The notes below the pieces were generated by a model. It saw only the letters and a program-made list of their open reading frames with translations, searched no databases and had not been told where the DNA came from. Of a stretch of DNA of 64,000 nucleotides, positions 27,706-37,155 are shown in pieces; within the stretch, counting starts at the first letter, position 1, and each line of letters starts with the position of its first letter. Source of the stretch: Cytophagaceae bacterium (lineage in GTDB: Bacteria; Bacteroidota; Bacteroidia; Cytophagales; Spirosomataceae); NCBI GenBank assembly GCA_005791165.1, contig SXXW01000020.1:1-64000 (forward strand). The letters are read 5' to 3'. Position numbers and translations under genes: made by a program.

Positions 27706-29256
27706 TTAATAGCCGGGATTCTGTTTAAGTTTACCGATTTCCACTTCACGGTTAGGAACAGGGTATATCAACTTATCAGCGGTAACAGCATAACTCACGG
27801 GTGGCAGGTAGCCTAGCGAGCCATATTCCTTTTTAATATATTGTCCGTGTGCAGTCATTACCTCAATGGCTTTACCTGTTCTCAACAAATCAAACCATCT
27901 GCGATTCTCAAAAGCCAACTCGACACGCCTTTCATGAGCAATGATGCCTCTTAATGAATTCGGGTTAGTTTCAGTCACAGCAGGTAAACCTGCCCTGCTT
28001 CTTACCTGGTTCAGATAAGGTAAGGCTTCTGAAGATTTATTTTGTTCATTCAGGGCATCTGCCAACAAAAGCAGGGCATCTGAATACCGGTAAACATGAG
28101 TATTATCAGCCTGGTTGCGTTGTTGGCTATGAGCACGAAACCGCTTTTTTATATAAGCATAAGATTTTTTATTAGAAGGAGTAATATAGCCTAAAGGGCT
28201 TTTTATCGCCTCTATTTTAAAACTTCCACTACTTTGAATGGAGCCTTCGGCAATAGCTATTGAAGCATCTAGTCGTGAGTCTTTGGATTCAAAGGCTCTA
28301 ATTATTTCACCTGTCGGAGTATTAAATCCGATGTCACATGGTCCATTTGACGACTTAACTCCGGTTATCAGAAAAAGATCACTAGTATAAGGTAGGAAAG
28401 CGTAAAAATTGCTTTGTTGTCCCTGATTTCCTTGGGCATATTGAACCTCAAAAATGGACTCCCGACTGTTTTTATTAGCTAAATCAAAAACTGAAGCATA
28501 ATTAGGGAGTAAATTGTAACCCATCTGTGTGATGCTTTTTAATTCCTTCTCTGCCAATGGAAAATTCTTTTGAAACAAATAAACTTCAGCAAGCACCATT
28601 CTGGCAGACCCCTGTGTTGCTCTTCCATCCTGAGGAAAAGCCGGGGCTTTCAATTGGGATACGGCATTTGTTAAATCCTGAACTAAAGCTTTATAAACAT
28701 CATCTACAGTTGACCGTGGAACAAAGGCATCTTTAGTACCCAATACCGGACCAAGATGAAGAGGTACACCTCCAAAATATCGGACAAGATCAAAGTAATA
28801 TACCGCACGTAGAAATCTGGCTTGTCCCTCGATCATACTCTTATCCTCCGGACTCAACTGGATTAATGAAGCATTTGCAATTACATTATTGGCACGTGCT
28901 ATACCCTCATAAAGGCTTCTCCACATAGCAACTACTACAGGATTAATACTTGACTCGTTAAAAAGATCAATATTATAAGGCGAACCATCCGCCCCAGGAC
29001 GGCAGGTTGGATTATTCTCAAAATGAGTGTTGTCAGCCCGCATTTCGGCCATTGCATAACCCGGATATCCACCTGACTTAGTGTTTCTAAGGCTTTCGTA
29101 AGCCCCATTTAGAGCTTGTAGTAATTGATCCTTTGTTTTAAAGAAATTACCAGAAGTAAGGGAACTTTGAGGCGTGAGTTTCAAAAAGTCATCCGAACAG
29201 GAGTCTAAGAAAAAAGACGTTACTAAAATTAAAATTAAATATAATAGCTTTTTCAT
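27706..29256 (-). CDS. SusD/RagB-family glycan-binding lipoprotein
   Basis: A 516-residue outer-membrane lipoprotein. The signal peptide ends in a lipobox with Cys near residue 20 (FFLDSCSDDFLKLTPQSS), and the SusD N-terminal region follows (NFFKTKDQLLQALNGAYESL). TPR-like helices and the C-terminal motif GIIAHERRVELAFENRRWFDLLRTG are typical of the family. It caps the SusC channel and binds oligosaccharides for uptake. It starts 21 bp after susC and is followed by the unassigned 798-residue enzyme. Neighbouring genes suggest a rhamnose-containing ligand. Confidence 0.95.
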   Translation of the reverse strand: MKKLLYLILILVTSFFLDSCSDDFLKLTPQSSLTSGNFFKTKDQLLQALNGAYESLRNTKSGGYPGYAMAEMRADNTHFENNPTCRPGADGSPYNIDLFNESSINPVVVAMWRSLYEGIARANNVIANASLIQLSPEDKSMIEGQARFLRAVYYFDLVRYFGGVPLHLGPVLGTKDAFVPRSTVDDVYKALVQDLTNAVSQLKAPAFPQDGRATQGSARMVLAEVYLFQKNFPLAEKELKSITQMGYNLLPNYASVFDLANKNSRESIFEVQYAQGNQGQQSNFYAFLPYTSDLFLITGVKSSNGPCDIGFNTPTGEIIRAFESKDSRLDASIAIAEGSIQSSGSFKIEAIKSPLGYITPSNKKSYAYIKKRFRAHSQQRNQADNTHVYRYSDALLLLADALNEQNKSSEALPYLNQVRSRAGLPAVTETNPNSLRGIIAHERRVELAFENRRWFDLLRTGKAIEVMTAHGQYIKKEYGSLGYLPPVSYAVTADKLIYPVPNREVEIGKLKQNPGY

Positions 29257-29277
29257 ATCAAATTTATTTTGAAGAGG

Positions 29278-32200
29278 TTAAAATTTAAAATCCAGACCAA
29301 TTGCGTATGTCCGTGGAACAGGATAAGCAGAATCGTCTATGCCTTCTCTAAGACCAGTCAATCCAAATTGGCTTGCCTCAGGGTTAGGACCCATATAATT
29401 GGTTAGCATCAGAGCTTGCTGAACACTTAGGAAAAGACGGACTTTATTGATGTTTTTAATCTTTGGCAGGGTATATCCTAACGTTATATTTTTTACAGCC
29501 AAATAGCTTGCCTTTTCAATCCAATCCGCTTGACCCATCGAAGACCATGCATTTGTTCCCGATAATGTCCGGCCAATTTTGCCTGCGCCAGGTTTTTCAG
29601 GCGAACGCCACCTATTAATCACATATTTTTCAACATTAAAATTTCCTTCGACTATCTCACTCCATTCATATAGTGTTCGGGCCTTATCCTGATCGTAAGC
29701 ACCAGAAATAACAATATTCAAATCAAAATTTTTATAATCAAAAGTATTTGTAAAACCATAAACGAATTTAGGATTTGGGTTGCCAACATACGTTCTGTCA
29801 TTTAGATCGATTTTCCCATCACCATTTAAATCCTTAAATCTTTGAGTCCCGACCTGAGAGTCCTCAGCTTTCGCCCCTTTATCAAATTCCGCTTGGGTCA
29901 TATAAACGCCATCATTTAAAAACACATAAAACTGGCCTATAGGTCGACCTACTTCTGTTCTGTTAACTTGAGAAATCCAACCATCTTGAGCTCCTATCGG
30001 CTGGTCGTTAACTCCTAATTTAATTACTTTGTTACGATTTATACTGAGATTAAAGTTCGAACTCCATCTAAAAGAACCTTCTAGGTTTACCGTATTTAAA
30101 TTAAACTCATGTCCCCACATATGAAACTCACCAATATTATCCTGAACATTAGCATAACCTGTAGTCCATGGAATATTTACCTGGTACAGCATACCTTTTG
30201 TCGTTTTATCATAATAATCGTAATTAAAACTCACCCTACCTTTAAAAGCAGCAATATCCAACCCAATATCCACTCCCCTTGAAGTCTCCCATGTCAGATT
30301 ATTATTACCTAAGGTAGTTTGTCTACGGCCTGCAGCAAGTGACCCACCAAAAACATAATCAGTACCAGAAATATTTCCAAACTGGGTATAATTACCAATA
30401 TTAAAATTACCGACCTCTCCATACTCAGCTCTTAATTTCATGAATGAAATTGCAGATAAGTTAGACATGAAAACCTCATCAGAAACAACCCAACCCGCAG
30501 ACAATGATGGAAATAATCCCCACTGGTTATCCCAACCAAAACGTGAAGAACCATCTCGGCGAAATGATGCAGATAGTAAATATTTATTTTTGTAATTATA
30601 ATTAAAACGGGTAAACATGGAAAGCAATGACCATTCGGCTATTGCATTCTGATTTTTCCATGAAGTTATATTATTAGCTGCAGATAGATTGCTAATCAGG
30701 TTATCTGGATATTGATTTCCATTCAAACCACTAGATTCACTATTAAATGACTGAGCTGAATAACCTATAAGGGCATTTACATTGTGGTTTGAGCCAAATG
30801 TTTTAGTAAAATCAAGGGTGTTTTCTGCCATCCATGAAGCAGAATTAGATGTTAAGTAAGATCCTGTTGCCAAGCGCGGAGGGGCATCCCAAATAGTTGG
30901 GCCGATAGTCGAGGGATAAAATGTTCTTTGGGTGGTATTGTTAACATCCGCAGAAAATGAAGTTCTGAATTTTAAATTTTTCAGAAAATCTAGTTCGGCA
31001 TAAACGCTGGAAAGCAACCGAACTTGTTTCCCGACATTCTCCTGATTTCTAATTGTATTTGCCCAGTTAGGAAATACAAATAGCCCGGGACCATCAAAAT
31101 ATTGCTTAACTGAACCGTCGGGGTTTTTATCATTCGGTGAAAAAATAGGTGGAGTTACCGTTGCTGCATAGACAATATTATACATTCCAGTTGTATTATT
31201 CAGATTATTGTTCACCTGAAATGTTGGTGCCACACTAATGCCAATACGCAGCTTATCATTTACCTGATAATCATTATTGCTCCTCAAAGAATAGCGTTTA
31301 TAGGAGGAGTTTATTACTGCCCCTTCTTCATCATAATAACCTAGTATGGTTGCAGAACTGAATTTACCTTTGCTAGACAATAAGGAAAGATTGTAACTTT
31401 TTAAATTAGCTGTTTGCAATACTTCATCAAACCAATCCGTATCCGGACCTGTCCATTTTTCGGGATTCTGGTACAACTCCGGAATTCCGTCGGTATAATC
31501 TTCATATCTAATCTTGTCTTCCCAAAAAGCTTTACGATCTGCGAGAAATTCCTTCGCATTCATTAAATTAGGCCGACCCTTTTTAGGTACCTGTGCGATA
31601 CCAGAAGTATGGTTAAACTGAATGCTGGTCTGACCTTCCTTAGCTCTTTTGGTAGTAATTAAAATCACTCCATTGGCAGCTCTGGAACCGTACAAAGAGG
31701 TTGCTGAAGAACCTTTTAATACAGTTAAATTGTCGACTTCATTAGGGTTAATCATACTCAAGCCACCTGTAAGAGGTAAACCATCCACAACGTAGAGCGG
31801 TGCATTGCCTGCATTAATTGAAGCGGCACCCCTTATGCGGATAGCGATATCTTGTCCAGGTATTCCGTTACTTTGAGTTATTTGTACACCGGGTATCTGT
31901 CCTTGGAGTTTTTGAGTGATCTGCCCTACAGGAATATCTGCCAGTTTAGATGCATCTACTTTAAACATCGAACCGGTAACGTCTTTCTGCTTTTGAGAAC
32001 CATATGCAGTGACAATTACTTCCTGCAGTCCAATAGCAGATTCAGCCATGGTTACATCGATCTTAGTTAATGCCCCGATAGTAATTTCCTGTGACTTATA
32101 TCCAACAAAGCTAAATACTAAAGTTGCTTTATTGTCTGGAATAGCTATCGAATAATCACCATTTGAATTAGTAGAAGTACCACGATTTGTACCTTTAATG

Positions 32201-32694
32201 GCAATACTTACACCTGGAAGTTTTCCTCCCTTTTCATCAGTAACAGTACCATTAATAGTAATATCAGCGAGGGCATTTTTAATGGCATTAAATACTAATT
32301 CATTTTCTGAATTTTTGCTACTCTCTATCAAATTATTATTACGTAAAACAATTCTATTGCTTACTTCAAAGTATTGAATATTGAGCGGTAGTAGTAGCCT
32401 ATCTAATACACTGGATAAGGCTTCGTTATTCGCACTTATATTTACTTTTTGACTAAGATTCAAGGCGCGTGAATTATAGGAAAACTTCACTTGAGCTATT
32501 TTTTCAAGTTCTAGTATAGAATTTTCCAAGCTAACATTGCCGAGAGCTATAGACACTTTGGTTTCAAGTATTTTTTGTGCCTTTCCTGGCAAAGCAAAAG
32601 CTATGCTAGAAAATACAAGAACAACGGCTAATTGGGTTAAGGTCATTTTCAAGATCTTATACAAGAAATGTCGTTTAATTAAACTTATTTTCAT
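29278..32694 (-). CDS. SusC/RagA TonB-dependent transporter with STN signalling domain
   Basis: A 1138-residue outer-membrane receptor. After the signal peptide an STN domain (about 45-115, FSYNSRALNLSQKVNISANNEAL region) marks it as a signal-transducing receptor that contacts an anti-sigma factor. A carboxypeptidase-D-like domain follows (about 147-220), then the plug (QKLQGQIPGVQITQSNGIPGQD, SATSLYGSRAANGVILITTKR) and the beta-barrel ending in a terminal aromatic (GLDFKF). It imports oligosaccharides using TonB energy. FecR and ECF sigma lie directly upstream, so binding of the ligand should release the sigma factor. The 144-bp leader contains unusual hairpins, described separately. Confidence 0.95.
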   Translation of the reverse strand: MKISLIKRHFLYKILKMTLTQLAVVLVFSSIAFALPGKAQKILETKVSIALGNVSLENSILELEKIAQVKFSYNSRALNLSQKVNISANNEALSSVLDRLLLPLNIQYFEVSNRIVLRNNNLIESSKNSENELVFNAIKNALADITINGTVTDEKGGKLPGVSIAIKGTNRGTSTNSNGDYSIAIPDNKATLVFSFVGYKSQEITIGALTKIDVTMAESAIGLQEVIVTAYGSQKQKDVTGSMFKVDASKLADIPVGQITQKLQGQIPGVQITQSNGIPGQDIAIRIRGAASINAGNAPLYVVDGLPLTGGLSMINPNEVDNLTVLKGSSATSLYGSRAANGVILITTKRAKEGQTSIQFNHTSGIAQVPKKGRPNLMNAKEFLADRKAFWEDKIRYEDYTDGIPELYQNPEKWTGPDTDWFDEVLQTANLKSYNLSLLSSKGKFSSATILGYYDEEGAVINSSYKRYSLRSNNDYQVNDKLRIGISVAPTFQVNNNLNNTTGMYNIVYAATVTPPIFSPNDKNPDGSVKQYFDGPGLFVFPNWANTIRNQENVGKQVRLLSSVYAELDFLKNLKFRTSFSADVNNTTQRTFYPSTIGPTIWDAPPRLATGSYLTSNSASWMAENTLDFTKTFGSNHNVNALIGYSAQSFNSESSGLNGNQYPDNLISNLSAANNITSWKNQNAIAEWSLLSMFTRFNYNYKNKYLLSASFRRDGSSRFGWDNQWGLFPSLSAGWVVSDEVFMSNLSAISFMKLRAEYGEVGNFNIGNYTQFGNISGTDYVFGGSLAAGRRQTTLGNNNLTWETSRGVDIGLDIAAFKGRVSFNYDYYDKTTKGMLYQVNIPWTTGYANVQDNIGEFHMWGHEFNLNTVNLEGSFRWSSNFNLSINRNKVIKLGVNDQPIGAQDGWISQVNRTEVGRPIGQFYVFLNDGVYMTQAEFDKGAKAEDSQVGTQRFKDLNGDGKIDLNDRTYVGNPNPKFVYGFTNTFDYKNFDLNIVISGAYDQDKARTLYEWSEIVEGNFNVEKYVINRWRSPEKPGAGKIGRTLSGTNAWSSMGQADWIEKASYLAVKNITLGYTLPKIKNINKVRLFLSVQQALMLTNYMGPNPEASQFGLTGLREGIDDSAYPVPRTYAIGLDFKF

Positions 32695-32707
32695 AATTTT
32701 GATTGTT

Positions 32708-32815
32708 AAGGTTGATACTTTTTTACGGGTTTCGACTAATTTCCAAACCTTTACAGAGGCTTTGGGAAATTCTTTTGAGCGTCCGAAATGTTACAGCATT
32801 TCGGCGCTTTTTTTT
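32708..32815 (+). ncRNA. Candidate antisense RNA opposite the susC leader
   Basis: No gene is read on the plus strand here, yet a strong plus-strand terminator ends at about 32815. A TAATTTTG at 32694-32701 fits the -7 element and would start an RNA near 32708. The -33 element is poor. The product would be about 108 nt and complementary to the susC leader. PUL-linked antisense RNAs next to susC genes are known in Bacteroides fragilis (DonS-type). This assignment is inference. Confidence 0.35.
32778..32815 (+). terminator. Rho-independent terminator on the plus strand
   Basis: AGCG-(T)-CCGAAATG pairs with CATTTCGG-CGCT across the loop TTACAG, giving 12 pairs with one bulged T. A run of T residues follows from 32808. 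On the opposite strand the hairpin is followed by CAAAAG, so it is not a minus-strand terminator. No plus-strand gene precedes it, which points to an antisense transcript. Confidence 0.7.
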
Positions 32816-32838
32816 ATTTTTTATTTTTTCATGAGCTG

Positions 32839-33939
32839 TTATTTACATCCATTTGAAATTATTTTAATATAGTTGCCATTCATCTCATAGCGGCTATTAT
32901 TGCCCAAACTTTCACATATAATTTTCAACTTTTCAGGTAATGGTACATCGATTAATGATGTAGTCAGATAACATTCTTTCAATTTGTCTTGTGGAAAGTC
33001 GATGGTAATCAAATAGGCCTGTTCTAAGGTTTTAAAGATTTGTTTAACAGGGATATCCTTAAAATCGAAGCTTAATTGCTCCATCGTATTTGTCGAAGCT
33101 AGTAAAGGTTTATCTTGTGTGATATCCAATATTTTTTCAAAAAGTTGTTCTTTTCTAACAAACCTGGCCGCTTGGTTAGGTAAAAGCATGACTTCTTCTA
33201 AAGTGGCATTGCGAATATTTTGATTTGAACTCACTTTTACTTTACCCGTACGCACCAATACTTGAACGTTTGGTTGATTCGCATATGCGATAACCCTAAA
33301 ACTTGTTCCATATACTTTCGTGACAGTTTCATTAGCATAGACATAAAAGGCTCTATTTTGATCTTTGCTAATTTCAAAAAAGCCTTCACCAGAAAGATAA
33401 ATTTTGCGTTCATTTCCTGTAAATATTTTAGGATAACTAAGTTTACTATTGGGCTGAAGTAAAGCAGAACTTGCATCAGATAATGTAATGAGTTGGGGTT
33501 TATCCGAATTATTGGTTTGTTCAATTAACCCATTTGAATCACTTTTGATCAACTCTTGATAAGTAATGGTTGTAATTTGAGTACTTGACAAATTAGCGTA
33601 ATATAAAAGTGCAGCCAAACCCACAACAAAAACGGCAGCTGCAGTTCTAAACCAGGTATTATGCCAAATCAATTTATCAGGACGCTCCTCATTAGACCGT
33701 CCGATTTTTTTCCAAACTTTTTGAAGTGACTTTTGTGTTTCTTGATTAGTTAAGGGTGTCTGCTCAACTTTCATTCCGATAATCCATAGTCGAGCTTCCT
33801 CTACCAATTTGGCACGATATGGATTTTCCACAGTCCATTCGCTCCAATTTAAAGGATCATCATTTCCTTTAACCCATTTTTGAAAAGACTCATCTGATAA
33901 AAAATCTTCTATATTCTCGTAGAAATCTCGTTTTTGCAT
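32839..33939 (-). CDS. FecR-family anti-sigma factor
   Basis: A 366-residue inner-membrane regulator. The N-terminal cytoplasmic part (1-95) binds the sigma factor and contains FLSDESFQKWVKGNDDPLNWSEW. A single membrane helix follows (about 97-116, AAAVFVVGLAALLYY), then the periplasmic FecR domain (LITLSDASSALLQPNSKLSYP, VYGTSFRVIAY) and a C-terminal STN-contacting region with DUF4974-type FDFKDIPVKQIFKTLEQAY. It holds the ECF sigma factor until SusC signals that ligand is bound. Its 5' end exists as a decayed second copy at 22142-22390. The sigma gene ends 74 bp upstream. Confidence 0.93.
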   Translation of the reverse strand: MQKRDFYENIEDFLSDESFQKWVKGNDDPLNWSEWTVENPYRAKLVEEARLWIIGMKVEQTPLTNQETQKSLQKVWKKIGRSNEERPDKLIWHNTWFRTAAAVFVVGLAALLYYANLSSTQITTITYQELIKSDSNGLIEQTNNSDKPQLITLSDASSALLQPNSKLSYPKIFTGNERKIYLSGEGFFEISKDQNRAFYVYANETVTKVYGTSFRVIAYANQPNVQVLVRTGKVKVSSNQNIRNATLEEVMLLPNQAARFVRKEQLFEKILDITQDKPLLASTNTMEQLSFDFKDIPVKQIFKTLEQAYLITIDFPQDKLKECYLTTSLIDVPLPEKLKIICESLGNNSRYEMNGNYIKIISNGCK

Positions 33940-34015
33940 TTGTATTGTGTTTTCAAATATAGAGAGGCCACGAATTTATTTTGGTACTCACGAAATTGAA
34001 CTTTTTTTTTAAATT
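33767..34015. repeat. Intact member of an imperfect direct repeat (fecR 5' end and leader)
   Basis: The first 60 codons of fecR and its leader match 22142-22390 in the same orientation with few gaps, by eye about three quarters identical, including one 23-base identical block. The two copies bracket an 11.6-kb block holding rhaT, the second isomerase-like gene, the 798-residue protein, susD, susC and most of fecR. This suggests tandem duplication or recombination at this site. Confidence 0.8.
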
Positions 34016-34628
34016 AATTTAAGGAAAAGTTCAAGAGTAGAAATAAAACTGAAATTGGGAAATCTTTACGGAGCTGAAGAATCGCCCGATGAATAAGATT
34101 TTTTGTAGACTGGTAATTTAAGTTTAGCACTTCAGCTACTTGATCGACCGCAAGGCCATATTGGTAACGCAAATAAATGGCCTCCTTTTGTCGATCCGAA
34201 AGCTGATTAATGCTTTTATTTAATTGTTCCACTTTTTTAGCTGTTGTCTCATCAGCTATCAAGCGGTCTTCAATGGAAAAATCAAATAAAAATTCTAGGG
34301 AATCAATGTTTTTGATATTTGAAAAAATATGTTCGCGATGATGAAGCCTAGCTATTCTCTTTCGTACACTCGAAAGTAAATACGCTTTAACTAAGATGGC
34401 CTCATTTAGTTTGTATAGTTTATAGCGATACGTCCAAATATTAACAAATACATCTTGTACGCAATCCTTTACTCGATCTTCTCCAGTCATTAACGTTTTA
34501 CCGTAATTAACTAGCGTACTATAATACCTTTCAAATAACGAGGAAAATGCCTCTTCGTTTCCCAACCTTAATTGGTTCCAAAGTGCGATATCACTTGAAT
34601 TATCCTTACGTTTTCTTAATTCATTCAC
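34014..34628 (-). CDS. ECF RNA polymerase sigma factor (sigma-70 family)
   Basis: A 204-residue ECF sigma factor of the Bacteroidota FecI-like group. Region 2 spans about residues 25-95 (EEAFSSLFERYYSTLVNYGKTL, VKDCVQDVFVNIWTYR). Region 4 spans about 135-190 (NQLSDRQKEAIYLRYQYGLAVDQVAEVLNLNYQSTKNLIHRAI). No region 1 or 3 is present. It would drive transcription of the susC locus when released by the FecR protein encoded 74 bp downstream. The start ATG at 34628 follows an AT-rich 284-bp gap shared with a divergent amidohydrolase gene. Confidence 0.93.
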   Translation of the reverse strand: MNELRKRKDNSSDIALWNQLRLGNEEAFSSLFERYYSTLVNYGKTLMTGEDRVKDCVQDVFVNIWTYRYKLYKLNEAILVKAYLLSSVRKRIARLHHREHIFSNIKNIDSLEFLFDFSIEDRLIADETTAKKVEQLNKSINQLSDRQKEAIYLRYQYGLAVDQVAEVLNLNYQSTKNLIHRAILQLRKDFPISVLFLLLNFSLN

Positions 34629-34912
34629 GCCTTTATATTTTTTAGTAAAAAAAGAAGAGTTACAACAGGGTTAATTACATTTTAGTAAAAGAATGAATCT
34701 AAAGATATTATTATTTTTATATAAAAGGGGTATTTTATTTGAAAATTTTGATTTGCTAAGATGGATTAAAATTGATGGTAATGTATCAAGCTATATGTTT
34801 TATAGGAATCTGTTTTTTTGCTTTGGACTAATTTTTATTTATAAGCCTATTTCATAGCAGATTTATTTTTATTGTATATTGATATCTTTAAAATCAAAAC
34901 CAGTCTACTATA

Positions 34913-35872
34913 ATGAATAGAAAAAAATTTCTGGCTTCAGTATCTGTGCTAGCCATTGCTTCAATCAAAGGAAGCTCCGTCCTAAAAGCATCCCATTCAT
35001 TAAAGAAAATACCACTTGTAGATACTCACCAGCACCTTGCCGACCTGCTACGATTCGGCAAAGACTGGACATCAACACCAGTGCCCGGCAATTATGACTT
35101 GAAGGCTTATTTGGAAGCCACTCGAAATGTCAATATGGTGAAAAGTATTTATATGGAAGTGGGGGTACCCGCAGCCCGACGCCATGAGGAAGCTCTTTAT
35201 GCCATTGAAATATGTAAAGACACAAAAAACCCAACAAGAGGTGCTGTTATTAGTGGAGATTTGAAAAGTCCGGAGTTTGAAACCTACATCTCACAGTTTA
35301 AAGACTCACCTTATATCAAAGGAGTTAGATGTGGTTTCAGCTCAATAGCAGATATGAAGAATCCGCAGATCATTAAAAATATAAAATTACTGGGCAAGCT
35401 TAATTTGAGCCTCGACTTCGAAATTTCACCAGCCTGGCTGCCTTCGATGGCCAAACTCATCAAGACATGTCCCGGTACAAAATTCCTAGTAAACCACTGT
35501 GGCAATGCTGACCCAAGAGCATTTTTTGATCCATCCTCAATAAGCGAAAAACCGAATCATGATGCCAATGAATGGATCACTGCCATGAAAACTGTGGCCG
35601 AGAACGAAAATGTGGTTTGTAAAATTTCAGGTATAATTTCTACTTCATCTGGCTACCCTAAAACTGCCAAAACATTGGCTCCAGGAATCAATCATTGTCT
35701 GGATATTTTTGGCCCTGACCGGGTCATGTTCGCAAGCGACTGGCCTTGGTGCCTCAAAAGCAACAAACTTGAAGAATGGGTCAATATTCTAAAAGAGATC
35801 GTAAAAAACAGGCCTTACATAGAACAAAAGAAAATGTTTCATGATAATGCCATTAAATTTTATTCTATTTAA
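34913..35872 (+). CDS. Amidohydrolase-2 family protein, lactonase-like
   Basis: A 319-residue metal-dependent hydrolase of the COG3618/amidohydrolase-2 type. The N-terminus (MNRKKFLASVSVLAIASIKGSSVL) resembles an export signal, though RKK rather than RR makes Tat uncertain. VDTHQHL holds the metal-binding HxH, KGVRCGFSS and FLVNHCGNADP the middle strands, and MFASDWPWCL the terminal Asp. Relatives include L-rhamnono- and L-fucono-lactonases. It is divergent from the ECF sigma gene at the edge of the rhamnose locus, so a role in deoxysugar lactone hydrolysis is plausible. No matching dehydrogenase is adjacent. Confidence 0.8.
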   Translation: MNRKKFLASVSVLAIASIKGSSVLKASHSLKKIPLVDTHQHLADLLRFGKDWTSTPVPGNYDLKAYLEATRNVNMVKSIYMEVGVPAARRHEEALYAIEICKDTKNPTRGAVISGDLKSPEFETYISQFKDSPYIKGVRCGFSSIADMKNPQIIKNIKLLGKLNLSLDFEISPAWLPSMAKLIKTCPGTKFLVNHCGNADPRAFFDPSSISEKPNHDANEWITAMKTVAENENVVCKISGIISTSSGYPKTAKTLAPGINHCLDIFGPDRVMFASDWPWCLKSNKLEEWVNILKEIVKNRPYIEQKKMFHDNAIKFYSI

Positions 35873-35922
35873 TCATCAAAATTAATTTGAATGTATCGAG
35901 TTATTGAACCGTTCAAGTTATT

Positions 35923-37155
35923 TCATCTCTCGTATTTGATTTTTAAATGATCCAATTTAGGCGAATATTTTTTAGGCCGTTTCATTTCATAAGCATGAAT
36001 TTCCTGCCCTAATTGTTTAAAAAATGGGAATCCAATCTGATAATACTCATAGCGGTCATCATTAAATATTTCATCTTCATTACACAAAATAACAGCCGAA
36101 ACCATAAATTCTATTTGGTTTTCAAAGTCGACCACATAGGCATTGTCCAACAAAAATCCATAGGCATCCCCAACTTTATTGAAAATTCTAAGGTTCTTAT
36201 TTAAGGGCTCATTTGTATCGGCACCGTAATAAATAAATTTACAATACGTTGAATGGAAGGTCGAGTCTATGAGGTAGTTGGGATACCTGGTTTCCGTGGG
36301 ATATTGCGACATGTATTGATATAGGAATGCATAATCTTCTTTCGTTAAATTAAATTTTTTCTTTGTCGGAAAGGCCTCTGGCAACATAAGTCTCTGCAAA
36401 AATTCATGCTGAGTCGCTAAAGGAAATGCATTTTTTAAGGTAAAATCATAGGGTGTTTGCTCAATTTGACCCTGTGAATTCATGAATCCTTGACCCAATA
36501 AAATGGGTTTTTTTGAAAAGATGGCTTGATCATTAAACGCGGCTTCTTGAAAATATCGTGTGCGACCTGTCGTGTCCACAATCTCGACCGGATTCGTAAA
36601 TTGATTCTCAAAAGGCGTCATGGGAACTTGCAGTCGATGCGTAAATCTCACCCCTTTAAATCCCTTTGATTTCATGGATTGGTTAAATTTTTTTTGCCCC
36701 AGAAACTCATAAAGCCGATTGTACGCTTCATTATCCGAAACGAGTAATATCTTTTTGATGTAATGCGCCACGCTGGGTTTTCCGCTTTCAGCGCTAAGGT
36801 CCTGAGTTATTTCTTGTTGGCCCTCCCGACTTTTCTGCGTATACATGAACCAATTTTTGTCTAATTTCAACGCATTTATTTTCTCTAAAGCCAAGACACT
36901 CGCGGCTAATTTAACGGTACTAGCCGGGTAGAAATATTCTTTGGAATCTGTTCGATAGGAATACGTTTTGAGTGAGGGTTTGTTATGCCTGTCCCGATTG
37001 ATTTCAGTATACAATATCTGAACTCTATATTTTAATGGATTTTCTGTAATCTGTTTGAATTTCTCCGATTTCAATATCGAAGCTAAAGGATTATCCTGTG
37101 CTTTTACGAGCATACTATTGATCAATAAACTAATCAGAAATATGTTTTTAAGCAT
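35923..37155 (-). CDS. Exported serine hydrolase, class A beta-lactamase/DD-peptidase-like
   Basis: A 410-residue protein with signal peptide (MLKNIFLISLLINSMLVKAQ) and a beta-lactamase-2/transpeptidase fold. The nucleophile motif is S79-T-V-K82 in FYPASTVKLAAS. An SDN motif lies at 140-142 in LLVSDNEAYNRLYEF, and a K-x-G element appears in FNKVGDAYGFLLDNAYVVD. It is longer than classic class A enzymes, and true antibiotic hydrolysis is not implied. Its start overlaps the upstream PLP-enzyme gene by 8 bp. With the dipeptide epimerase further upstream it may act on peptidoglycan peptides. Confidence 0.8.
   Translation of the reverse strand: MLKNIFLISLLINSMLVKAQDNPLASILKSEKFKQITENPLKYRVQILYTEINRDRHNKPSLKTYSYRTDSKEYFYPASTVKLAASVLALEKINALKLDKNWFMYTQKSREGQQEITQDLSAESGKPSVAHYIKKILLVSDNEAYNRLYEFLGQKKFNQSMKSKGFKGVRFTHRLQVPMTPFENQFTNPVEIVDTTGRTRYFQEAAFNDQAIFSKKPILLGQGFMNSQGQIEQTPYDFTLKNAFPLATQHEFLQRLMLPEAFPTKKKFNLTKEDYAFLYQYMSQYPTETRYPNYLIDSTFHSTYCKFIYYGADTNEPLNKNLRIFNKVGDAYGFLLDNAYVVDFENQIEFMVSAVILCNEDEIFNDDRYEYYQIGFPFFKQLGQEIHAYEMKRPKKYSPKLDHLKIKYER

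Larger units (their letters stand above)
32695..32838. promoter_or_regulatory. susC leader with two hairpins sharing an identical loop
   Basis: The gap between fecR and susC folds into two hairpins. The first (32738-32771) has about 13 base pairs with two single-base bulges. The second (32778-32808) has 12 pairs with one bulge. Both have the same six-base loop, TTACAG on the plus strand and CTGTAA in the susC transcript. I found no TAnnTTTG on the minus strand within it, so susC may be expressed from fecR or from a sigma-specific promoter. The matching loops may bind a protein or pair with another RNA. Confidence 0.45.

Noticed and set aside
32537-32872. 111-codon plus-strand open frame over the susC start
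   Set aside because: It overlaps the susC signal region in antisense and translates the terminator hairpin and T-tract, so it is not a protein gene. The region is better explained as an antisense RNA.
35899-35911. Palindrome TTGAAC-C-GTTCAA after the amidohydrolase gene
   Set aside because: The arms leave a one-base loop and no T-tract follows, so it is not a terminator, and no regulatory role can be supported.
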